NCBI GenBank assembly: GCA_902802975.1
Contig: CADCOF010000317.1
Span: 1-9,825, forward strand
DNA: 9,825 nt
Reading direction: 5' to 3'
Source: an uncultured Ruminococcus sp.
GTDB lineage: Bacteria > Bacillota > Clostridia > Oscillospirales > Acutalibacteraceae
Both the position numbers and the translations under genes were made by a program. Each line of letters opens with the position of its first letter. The stretch's first letter is position 1. Below, piece by piece: positions 1 through 5,248 of this stretch. Below the pieces are notes generated by a model. It did not search any database. It saw only the letters and a program-made list of their open reading frames with translations, and was not told the DNA's origin.

Positions 1-11
1 AGAGCATCACA

Positions 12-58
12 AAGTTTTTCGCCAAGCCTTTTTTCAAAAAGGCTTGCCGCCGGAGGCA
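12..58. repeat. 47-bp hairpin repeat, copy 1
   Basis: This stretch recurs in the same orientation at 1036-1082 with 45 of 47 bases identical. It contains a perfect 11-bp inverted repeat (23-33 with 36-46, arms beginning CAAGCC and ending GGCTTG) around a two-base centre, followed by GCCGCCGGAGGCA. The two bases that differ from copy 2 (A24 and T45) pair with each other in the stem. There is no T-run after the stem on either strand, so it is not a standard intrinsic terminator. It looks like a dispersed intergenic palindromic element. Whether it acts in DNA or RNA cannot be told from here. Confidence 0.85.
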
Positions 59-102
59 TACCGAAAGCTTAAGTTGATGACATTGCTGTAGGGGAGGTGG
101 CA

Positions 103-210
103 CGGCTGGGAGCCGTCCCCGACGGCTGGGAGCCGTCCCCGACGGTTGGGAACCGCCCCCGGCGGCTGGGAGCCGTCCCCGACGGTTGGGAACCGCCCCC
201 GGCGGCTGCG
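103..210. repeat. Tandem array of five 20-bp palindromic units plus a partial unit
   Basis: Five contiguous 20-bp units (103-122, 123-142, 143-162, 163-182, 183-202) are followed by an 8-base partial copy. Type A is CGGCTGGGAGCCGTCCCCGA and type B is CGGTTGGGAACCGCCCCCGG, in the order A-A-B-A-B. Each unit can form a 5-bp stem with a GGG loop (positions 1-5 with 9-13). A second 5-bp stem with a CCC loop joins positions 11-15 to 19-20 plus the first three bases of the next unit. The two stems share three bases, so neighbouring hairpins compete. A and B differ at four positions (4, 10, 14, 20), which are exactly two complementary pairs (4-10 and 14-20). The array is much richer in G+C than its surroundings and has no stop codon in any frame. 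Confidence 0.9.
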
Positions 211-381
211 AAAGCAGACGTGACGAAGGGGTTATACTGCGGTAATTTTCGTTTTGGCACATTCTCAATTCATAGAACTAAATATTTTGCAATGCTTTTT
301 TTCAAAAAGAGGGGCGGGTTTCAGGATAAATTTTCGATACCGCCTTTGAAAAAACTAAAATATCTTATGGAGTGTGATATA
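211..381. other. Upstream region of the 382-1014 gene, no gene seen
   Basis: This stretch between the tandem array and the membrane-protein gene becomes AT-rich. It is open in the frame of the downstream gene, but the translation shows no recognisable domain. A short inverted run (CTTTTTTT/CAAAAAG near 295-309) faintly resembles the centre of the 47-bp repeats, without their flanks. Apart from the weak promoter candidate listed separately, nothing functional is visible. Confidence 0.5.
333..361 (+). promoter_or_regulatory. Weak candidate promoter for the 382-1014 gene
   Basis: TTCGAT at 333-338 and TAAAAT at 356-361 are separated by 17 bases, a sigma-A-like spacing. The -35 match is poor. 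Transcription would start near 368, leaving a very short leader with the ribosome-binding site GGAG at 369-372. This is inferred from spacing only; transcription from further upstream, through the array, is equally possible. Confidence 0.25.
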
Positions 382-1014
382 ATGGATTTATTTAACGAAC
401 AGCTTGTTATCCGAAAGAACAACAGCAAACATATTATGAAATTAATTATTTATTTAATGCTGATATTTACAGTACCGACTGTTTTGTTCTTTATGGGCTT
501 AAACGGTATTGGCACACGGTATTTTGTTGTTGTTGCGGTATGTGCTTTTCTGTTTGGCATTTACGGGTCTTATTACCTTGTAACAGGATTATATGTTGAA
601 TATGAATATGCAGTTACAAACAGCAACATTACAATCGACAAAATAACCGCCAAGCGCAGCCGCAAGCGCATCATCAGCGTTGACATAAAAAAGCTTAATA
701 CACTTCGCACACTGAAAGACGCAGACATTGACCACAAAAGTTTCAAAAAGATTTTCAAAGCTTCAGTGACTGAAACAGGCGACGACGTTTATGCTGCCGA
801 AATGCACCTCGATAAATTCGGCGGTGACTGTCTTCTTCTGTTTTCGCCAAACGAAAAAACGCTCAACACAATGAAGCCGTTCCTTCGTCAAAATGTGAAA
901 GCGGAGCTTATAAAAGCAGGCGTATTCAAATCGGCATCTGCCGGCAAAACACAACCTAAAGAGAAGTCTGTTGACCTTAAAAAAAAGCAAAGTGATGATA
1001 ACAACAAAAAATAA
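382..1014 (+). CDS. Membrane protein with two N-terminal helices and a PH-like domain (possibly DUF6106 family)
   Basis: A 210-residue protein starting at ATG 382, preceded by TGGAGTG at 368-374 with 7 bases of spacing. The frame is open upstream to a GTG at 97, but that extension is translated tandem array and is unlikely to be real. Two hydrophobic segments (about residues 18-40 and 46-70) form a helical hairpin. Residues from about 72 onward, with YEYAVTN, ITIDKI and a basic KRSRKR stretch, resemble the strand pattern of bacterial PH-like domains. The tail (185-210) is rich in Lys, Asp and Asn. From memory the pattern resembles the clostridial DUF6106 family, whose role is unknown; I hold that loosely. 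The gene stands alone on the plus strand and is bracketed by two 47-bp direct repeats. Function is not predicted beyond a membrane-anchored protein with a cytosolic domain. Confidence 0.75.
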   Translation: MDLFNEQLVIRKNNSKHIMKLIIYLMLIFTVPTVLFFMGLNGIGTRYFVVVAVCAFLFGIYGSYYLVTGLYVEYEYAVTNSNITIDKITAKRSRKRIISVDIKKLNTLRTLKDADIDHKSFKKIFKASVTETGDDVYAAEMHLDKFGGDCLLLFSPNEKTLNTMKPFLRQNVKAELIKAGVFKSASAGKTQPKEKSVDLKKKQSDDNNKK

Positions 1015-1035
1015 TGTTTGTCACCAACGCATCTG

Positions 1036-1082
1036 AAGTTTTTCGCCCAGCCTTTTTTCAAAAAGGCTGGCCGCCGGAGGCA
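1036..1082. repeat. 47-bp hairpin repeat, copy 2
   Basis: Direct repeat of 12-58, beginning 21 bases after the stop codon of the membrane-protein gene. It differs only at 1048 (C for A) and 1069 (G for T). These two bases face each other in the 11-bp stem, so an A-T pair has become C-G and the hairpin is preserved. A further 6-bp inverted repeat (CGTCAC at 1096-1101 with GTGACG at 1110-1115) follows just outside it. Confidence 0.85.
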
Positions 1083-1139
1083 AAATTCAGCGCCTCGTCA
1101 CACTCTGAGGTGACGCTTAATCTATAAGTATAAACGCAA

Positions 1140-1182
1140 GTAGGAGACTGCCCCATAACCGAGCAGTCTCCTACACTTTTTT
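1140..1182. terminator. Intrinsic terminator between convergent genes
   Basis: A perfect 11-bp stem, GTAGGAGACTG at 1140-1150 with CAGTCTCCTAC at 1164-1174, encloses a 13-base loop. It is followed on the plus strand by a run of six T (1177-1182). On that strand it would end transcription from the 382-1014 gene. Read on the minus strand it lies 10 bases past the amylase stop codon, with a less regular TTGCGTTTAT after the stem. It is probably bidirectional and stronger on the plus strand. Confidence 0.8.
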
Positions 1183-1183
1183 G

Positions 1184-3529
1184 TTACTTAATATACGTTC
1201 CGTCTGTACCTATCTTACCTTTTACGGTATTACTCTTAGTATCAAGAACGTAAACTCTGATATTGCCCTGACCTATAGAATCAGTTGAAAGTTTTCCGTT
1301 CGTCACGGTATACTTTTTGCCTGTTACTGCTTCATAATAAGTGCCGTTCAAAACATTTGTGAACTCCGCGCTGCCGGAAACCGCAACGAGCGCGTAGCTG
1401 TCAACATCGCCTTCGGTGTAGCGTCTCTTGTACGCAAACTTGTTGCTCTTGCAGCCTGCTGTTGAATACTGACCTTTCTGCAGTGCGGGAACTGCGCGGC
1501 GTATCTCGTTCAAACGCTGAATATGCTTTGCAAGCGGCTTCGAAAGAGTCTTCGACACCTCGCCGGTAGCTGTGTATTTGCTAAAGTCCTGAGCTGTGAC
1601 AGTTCCTTCAAGGTGGTCACCGTAATATGCGCGTCCTGTTGTCGAAAGCGGCTTTTGAGTTCCGACGTCGATAGCCATTCCCTTCTGGAATTCTATCTCA
1701 GAACCGTAATACAAACACGGAATGCCTCTGAACGTAAACATCAGCGACAAATTCTCCGCCCATGTTGCCGTACCGCCGTTGAAGCGCACTTTCTGCGACT
1801 TGTCCGGTGCATAATCGTGCGAATCGACATATACCACATTCCATGTGGAGTCGTTGTAGTATTTGTCTTCACTGAGCGCACTGTTATACGCACCCTGAGC
1901 TGTGTCAAAATTCCAGTGCATTGTAAAGTCAATGACGCCCATGCCCGAGAATTTGCTGTAATCCGGTGTGTGATAATCATTTCCGTCCAGGAATGCGTTT
2001 GTTGAGGTCGGCTGCGAACTCAGATTGCTGTCGTTGTCGTTCCAATGATCGAGAGTGAGGTTCATATTTGCGTTGACTGATTTGGGGTCTGTACCGCTGC
2101 TCCAGCCTGCACCGTTGGCATATTTCGACTGCGTTTCTTTCCATGTGTAGAACTGGCTAGATTCAGACGCGTGACCTCTGTACCAGATTTCGTTGTATCG
2201 CGTGCAAACCTCACCGAACATATAGAAATTATCCTTAACGCTCGTAAGCTGCGGCAGGAACATATTGTTCAGCGACAATCTCGAAATATGGCGCACAGTA
2301 TCCACTCTGAACCCGTCAACGCCCATGCGAATATAATCGGAATAAATATTTACGAGTTTCTCCGCAACCGCAGGGTTCTCCGTGTTGATATCAACACAGT
2401 CACCGTCAATCTGCGAATATTTGCATGTCCAGTCGTCCCAGTTTAGACTTTGCCAATATCCGTTATGGTAGTAGTTGTTTGGATTATATTTGCCGCTTGT
2501 TGTGACCTTCGCCATAGTTTGCTTATCTTTAAGCGGGCTGTTGGGGTTGTTGTTTTCCGTAACTGTCGTGTCCTTCATCAGACACAATCTCTGATCATAC
2601 TGAGTCTGACCCGGCTGCGCCCAATATTCCTCTGCAGAATGAAGTCCGTATGCGTTCAAAAGCTCCTCATTCGGAACCATAGACTTCTCTATATCTGCCA
2701 AATCGCTTATCGAATCGTACTCTTTCGTGAACAGCGGGCAAAGATTCGCCTCGCCGAAATTTCCGGTATGCTGCCACACAACGTCCTGAATGATCTTGAT
2801 TCCCTTTGCGTGTGCAGCGTCTATCAAATCCTGATACGTTGCGCCGGCACTTTCATAGCGCGGGTCTACCTTCGAAAAATCGAACGCATGATATCCGTGA
2901 TAATCGTAACCGCTGGCATTTTCAACAACAGGAGTTATCCATATCGCACTAAAGCCCATCGCCTTAATATAATCAAGCTTATCGATCAAACCCTTGAAAT
3001 CTCCGCGCCAAGCCGGGTCGGTGTCCGGGTTGTTCGCAGTGTGATCTTCCCAGCAATGAACATTGTTGTCGGGGTCGCCGTCATAAAAACGCGTTGTGAT
3101 CACAAAATATATCGAATCCTCTCGAAGGTCTGTGCGCTCATAATCATCGCGTGTTGTTTTTTCGGGAGAAGAAATACTCCAGCTGCCGTTTTTGAGGTAA
3201 TATTCGCCCGATTTTTTGCGGCTGTACTCCGCGCTTGCCTTCCCGTTACAAACAAACTGCATATTTATCTTATATACATTATCAAATGTATACTTATACC
3301 AATTATCACCGGTTTCGGTATCGACAGTCATCTTTGCGCCGGGATAATCGACTTCAATATTTTTCGGAAGGCTGTTCCAGTAGTACACAGTAGGCGTGCC
3401 GTCCTTGCAGTAATAATGCACAATGATCTGATCGGTACTATCGGCATCTACAGTCAGCTCCGCGTTCAGCGCGAACAACACTGCCGACATCACCGCAAGC
3501 ACTGCGGCAAGAATTCTCTTTGATCTCAT
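1184..3529 (-). CDS. Secreted GH13 alpha-amylase with N-terminal starch-binding domain
   Basis: An endo-acting alpha-glucanase predicted to cut alpha-1,4 bonds of starch outside the cell. A signal peptide (residues 1-29, MRSKR then a hydrophobic core) precedes a CBM26-like starch-binding domain (about 34-118; aromatic YYW, then PG and a later Trp). The GH13 barrel follows (about 136-686). Conserved regions: I is DVVWQH (249-254); II is GFRVDTVRH with nucleophile D410; III is FGEV with acid/base E440; IV is DSHD with D572. A small beta C-terminal domain ends the protein; there is no dockerin, sortase motif or membrane anchor. I prefer ATG 3529 (781 residues; AGGGTGA 8 bases upstream); an in-frame GTG at 3541 would add four residues. 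The dockerin gene upstream ends 14 bases before this start, implying one operon and coupled translation. Region I carries Gln where Asn is usual. The fold and activity class are secure; the exact subfamily is not. Confidence 0.93.
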   Translation of the reverse strand: MRSKRILAAVLAVMSAVLFALNAELTVDADSTDQIIVHYYCKDGTPTVYYWNSLPKNIEVDYPGAKMTVDTETGDNWYKYTFDNVYKINMQFVCNGKASAEYSRKKSGEYYLKNGSWSISSPEKTTRDDYERTDLREDSIYFVITTRFYDGDPDNNVHCWEDHTANNPDTDPAWRGDFKGLIDKLDYIKAMGFSAIWITPVVENASGYDYHGYHAFDFSKVDPRYESAGATYQDLIDAAHAKGIKIIQDVVWQHTGNFGEANLCPLFTKEYDSISDLADIEKSMVPNEELLNAYGLHSAEEYWAQPGQTQYDQRLCLMKDTTVTENNNPNSPLKDKQTMAKVTTSGKYNPNNYYHNGYWQSLNWDDWTCKYSQIDGDCVDINTENPAVAEKLVNIYSDYIRMGVDGFRVDTVRHISRLSLNNMFLPQLTSVKDNFYMFGEVCTRYNEIWYRGHASESSQFYTWKETQSKYANGAGWSSGTDPKSVNANMNLTLDHWNDNDSNLSSQPTSTNAFLDGNDYHTPDYSKFSGMGVIDFTMHWNFDTAQGAYNSALSEDKYYNDSTWNVVYVDSHDYAPDKSQKVRFNGGTATWAENLSLMFTFRGIPCLYYGSEIEFQKGMAIDVGTQKPLSTTGRAYYGDHLEGTVTAQDFSKYTATGEVSKTLSKPLAKHIQRLNEIRRAVPALQKGQYSTAGCKSNKFAYKRRYTEGDVDSYALVAVSGSAEFTNVLNGTYYEAVTGKKYTVTNGKLSTDSIGQGNIRVYVLDTKSNTVKGKIGTDGTYIK

Positions 3530-3543
3530 AATATCATTCACCC

Positions 3544-4776
3544 TTATCCTTTTGCGGCGCGCATTATAAGTGACGCGTCCTTCAGTGTCAGCTTACCGTC
3601 ATTATTCATATCTGCGCGGCTGATCTCATCTTTGGTAAACTTTTTATGGCTCGTTACGTCGTCCTGAAGCTTATACGCATCTTCAAGTTCAACCTTACCA
3701 TCGCCGTCATAGTCGCCGTCAGCTGTTTCTATCGGAACCGGCTTTGACGTCACGTCTGAATCTGATTCAACAGGACTTGGCTTTGACGTCACGTCTGAAT
3801 CTGTCTCGATCGGCTTCGGCGTTGGCTCTTTGCCGTCATTGCATGTGTATGTATATTCTGCATACGCTGTTGTGTTTTCAACAGTATTATTCTGAATATA
3901 CATTTTGATAGTATAATCACCTTTCAATTCAGGTGTAAACTCCGCGGTATTATCTGTTTTGTAATACGGCGTATTGACAGCGGAACCATCGGGCGCAATT
4001 ACTTCCGTTTTATAGAAAAGTATTTTATTATTAACCTGTCCGCCTGTTCCGTTTATCAAAATTGAAACCTTCTCCCCCGCTTTGACAATTTTTCCGTTTT
4101 CGGGAACTGCACTCAGGAAGATAGGATCAACTGCGCCTACTGAATCCTTAACGTCAACCGTCATTTCACAGCTATTTACATTTCCGGATGAATCCTTCGC
4201 CTCAAAAAGCAGCGTTGTTTTTTCCGCCTTTTTTGGCTCCCAAATAACCGAATTTGTATCTGAATAATCGGACACAACGCTATTATTGACGGAAAATCTG
4301 TATTTTACACTGCCATAAGGGCTTGTGGCATTTGCGTAAATTTTGACGCGGCTGCCGACATAAACAGACTTGATATCCGTTCCGTATGACTCAAATTTTA
4401 CGGGGTACGTCTCCCATGTGCCGGAAGCGAGATCGTAAAGATTACCCGTAATATTTTTTACGTCTCCGGTCATTTTTGTGCCGTTTTTATCGGAATTAAA
4501 AATCACTCCGGTAAGATCGCCGATATCGCAGGGCAGATCATAAGAGTAGATATTATCCCCATCAGCCGTCATAGCACTGCCGGGCCAACCGGGAAAGCCT
4601 GTCTGCCCGTCAATCCAGAAATAGATATACGGCGTTTTTGTTTTATCCGTACGTAAATATACGGTCGAGCCGAATGAATCGGCGTCGGCACGCATGCAGC
4701 AAAGAGCTGTGAGCAGCAGCGCAACGGCGGTCAGAACTGCAGTAAAGCCAACTGCGAGATATCTTTTCTTTCTCAT
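3544..4776 (-). CDS. Secreted dockerin-containing starch-binding protein (amylosome-type component)
   Basis: A 410-residue exported protein with no catalytic domain. Layout: signal peptide (1-33); a CBM26-like starch-binding domain (about 36-124, with YFW, a WPG motif and WETY at its end); two Ig-like beta domains (about 125-212 and 215-312); a Pro/Thr/Ser/Asp linker with an internal repeat (313-353); and a C-terminal type I dockerin (354-410). The dockerin has two calcium loops, D355-D357-D359-D366 and D389-N391-D393-D400, each at the family's 1, 3, 5, 12 positions. Dockerins bind cohesins on scaffold proteins, so this protein probably attaches to a cell-surface or free scaffold and tethers starch, as dockerin-bearing starch-binding proteins do in Ruminococcus bromii. 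ATG 4776 has AAGGAAG nine bases upstream. It is first in the operon with the alpha-amylase. No cohesin is encoded in this window, so the partner is unknown. The individual carbohydrate target is inferred. Confidence 0.88.
   Translation of the reverse strand: MRKKRYLAVGFTAVLTAVALLLTALCCMRADADSFGSTVYLRTDKTKTPYIYFWIDGQTGFPGWPGSAMTADGDNIYSYDLPCDIGDLTGVIFNSDKNGTKMTGDVKNITGNLYDLASGTWETYPVKFESYGTDIKSVYVGSRVKIYANATSPYGSVKYRFSVNNSVVSDYSDTNSVIWEPKKAEKTTLLFEAKDSSGNVNSCEMTVDVKDSVGAVDPIFLSAVPENGKIVKAGEKVSILINGTGGQVNNKILFYKTEVIAPDGSAVNTPYYKTDNTAEFTPELKGDYTIKMYIQNNTVENTTAYAEYTYTCNDGKEPTPKPIETDSDVTSKPSPVESDSDVTSKPVPIETADGDYDGDGKVELEDAYKLQDDVTSHKKFTKDEISRADMNNDGKLTLKDASLIMRAAKG
3740..3803 (-). repeat. Duplicated linker segment in the dockerin protein
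   Basis: The plus-strand 25-base stretches 3740-3764 and 3779-3803 are identical and offset by 39 bases, i.e. 13 codons. They encode the repeated SDVTSKP-type linker between the second Ig-like domain and the dockerin. In-frame duplication of a flexible linker is common in scaffold-bound glycan proteins and could vary in copy number between strains. Confidence 0.8.
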
Positions 4777-4797
4777 AACACTTTTCTTCCTTTTTTA

Positions 4798-4815
4798 ACG
4801 CCAAAAATTTGGCGT
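4798..4815. promoter_or_regulatory. Perfect 18-bp palindrome, candidate operator of the starch operon
   Basis: ACGCCAAA and TTTGGCGT (4798-4805 and 4808-4815) are exact inverted arms around AA. The site lies between the predicted minus-strand -10 box (4828-4833) and the ribosome-binding site of the dockerin gene, about where transcription has just started. That placement fits a repressor operator. The size and symmetry suit a LacI- or similar-family dimer, but no regulator gene is in the window. It is not a terminator on the minus strand, because only A-rich sequence follows the stem. Confidence 0.6.
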
Positions 4816-4827
4816 GTATTCTTTTAT

Positions 4828-4855
4828 ATTATATTAGATATCAGCAATTGTTTAA
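4828..4855 (-). promoter_or_regulatory. Candidate promoter of the starch operon
   Basis: On the minus strand a perfect TATAAT occupies 4828-4833, with only weak -35 candidates 16-17 bases further upstream (TTAAAC or ATTAAA near 4850-4856). Transcription would start near 4820, giving a leader of about 45 bases before ATG 4776 that contains the palindrome 4798-4815. The surrounding sequence is very AT-rich, so other start sites are possible. A weak -35 would fit activator-dependent or regulated expression. Confidence 0.45.
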
Positions 4856-4870
4856 TTCTATTTTAGAATT
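4854..4870. promoter_or_regulatory. 7-bp inverted repeat in the divergent promoter region
   Basis: AATTCTA (4854-4860) and TAGAATT (4864-4870) are perfect inverted arms with a three-T centre. The site sits at or just upstream of the -35 position of the starch operon and about 35 bases upstream of the -35 candidate of the divergent DUF1540 gene. It could be a regulator site, but short inverted repeats arise easily in AT-rich DNA. Confidence 0.3.
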
Positions 4871-4904
4871 ATAAAAAATATTACACAAAAAATCACGTAA
4901 CATC

Positions 4905-4934
4905 TTGATTATTTTTACAACAGAAATGAATAAT
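4905..4934 (+). promoter_or_regulatory. Candidate promoter of the DUF1540 gene
   Basis: TTGATT at 4905-4910 and AATAAT at 4929-4934 are 18 bases apart on the plus strand, about 55 bases ahead of ATG 4990. The match is moderate. CATAAT at 4951-4956 is an alternative -10 box without a good -35 partner. Confidence 0.35.
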
Positions 4935-4989
4935 CTCTGCAGTTTTGAGACATAATATTTAACGAAAAACAAACAAAGGAGAGAAAACG

Positions 4990-5187
4990 ATGAACGAAAC
5001 ATCAGCAAAGCCGAACCACAGCATTCACTGCACAGTAGATGAATGTATGAATCACTGCGACAATGAAAACTACTGCTCACTTGGAGTTGTGACCATAGGA
5101 ACGCACGAGCCTGACCCGACATTATGTCAGTGCATCGACTGCGAGAGTTTTACCCGCAAGGATCACGAGCATCTTTCTTTCAGATAA
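4990..5187 (+). CDS. Small cysteine-rich DUF1540 protein
   Basis: A 65-residue protein starting at ATG 4990, with a strong AAAGGAG site (4975-4981) eight bases upstream. It matches the DUF1540 pattern, in which a conserved IxC is followed by clustered cysteines and a final CxxCxxF. Here the cysteines are C14, C19, C23, C29, C46, C48 and C51, with His residues near the first group. The spacing suggests a small metal-binding domain; no signal peptide or membrane segment is present. DUF1540 proteins are frequent in spore-forming Firmicutes, often as very short genes, but their role is not established. The gene is a single-gene unit, divergent from the starch operon and convergent with rluB, with a terminator hairpin 17 bases after its stop codon. 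The family call is fairly sure; function is unknown. Confidence 0.85.
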   Translation: MNETSAKPNHSIHCTVDECMNHCDNENYCSLGVVTIGTHEPDPTLCQCIDCESFTRKDHEHLSFR

Positions 5188-5203
5188 ATAATTAAATAAA
5201 CAG

Positions 5204-5232
5204 CCCCGCCGTATCTCAATGAAACGGCGGGG
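5204..5232. terminator. Bidirectional terminator hairpin between the DUF1540 gene and rluB
   Basis: A perfect 9-bp GC-rich stem, CCCCGCCGT (5204-5212) with ACGGCGGGG (5224-5232), has an 11-base loop. It is centred between two convergent genes, 17 bases past one stop codon and 17 past the other. The plus strand continues with TAATTATT and the minus strand with CTGTTTATTTAATTATT. Both are T-rich without a long unbroken run, so termination in both directions is likely. Confidence 0.75.
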
Positions 5233-5248
5233 TAATTATTATGCTGTT

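Noticed and set aside
12..58. Intrinsic terminator
   Set aside because: The stem is strong, but neither strand has a T-tract immediately after it.
103..210. CRISPR array
   Set aside because: The 20-bp units are directly contiguous with no spacers, and no cas genes are nearby.
69..260. Minus-strand 63-residue open frame over the tandem array
   Set aside because: Its repeats are the stop-free DNA array read backwards; there is no domain and no convincing start signal.
285..312. Third degenerate copy of the 47-bp repeat
   Set aside because: Only the short T-run/CAAAAAG centre matches; the GC arms and the GCCGCCGGAGGC tail are missing, so chance is a sufficient explanation.
97..381. N-terminal 95 codons extending the 382-1014 gene to GTG 97
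   Set aside because: The extension is translated tandem repeat and featureless spacer; ATG 382 has a proper ribosome-binding site and starts a coherent membrane protein.
2450..3523. Long plus-strand open frame (357 codons) opposite the amylase gene, and a smaller one at 1523-2005
   Set aside because: They are antisense shadows of a strongly supported GH13 gene, with no family motifs.
4841..5122. Minus-strand 93-residue open frame over the divergent promoter and DUF1540 gene
   Set aside because: It crosses a promoter region and is antisense to a recognisable cysteine-rich family gene.
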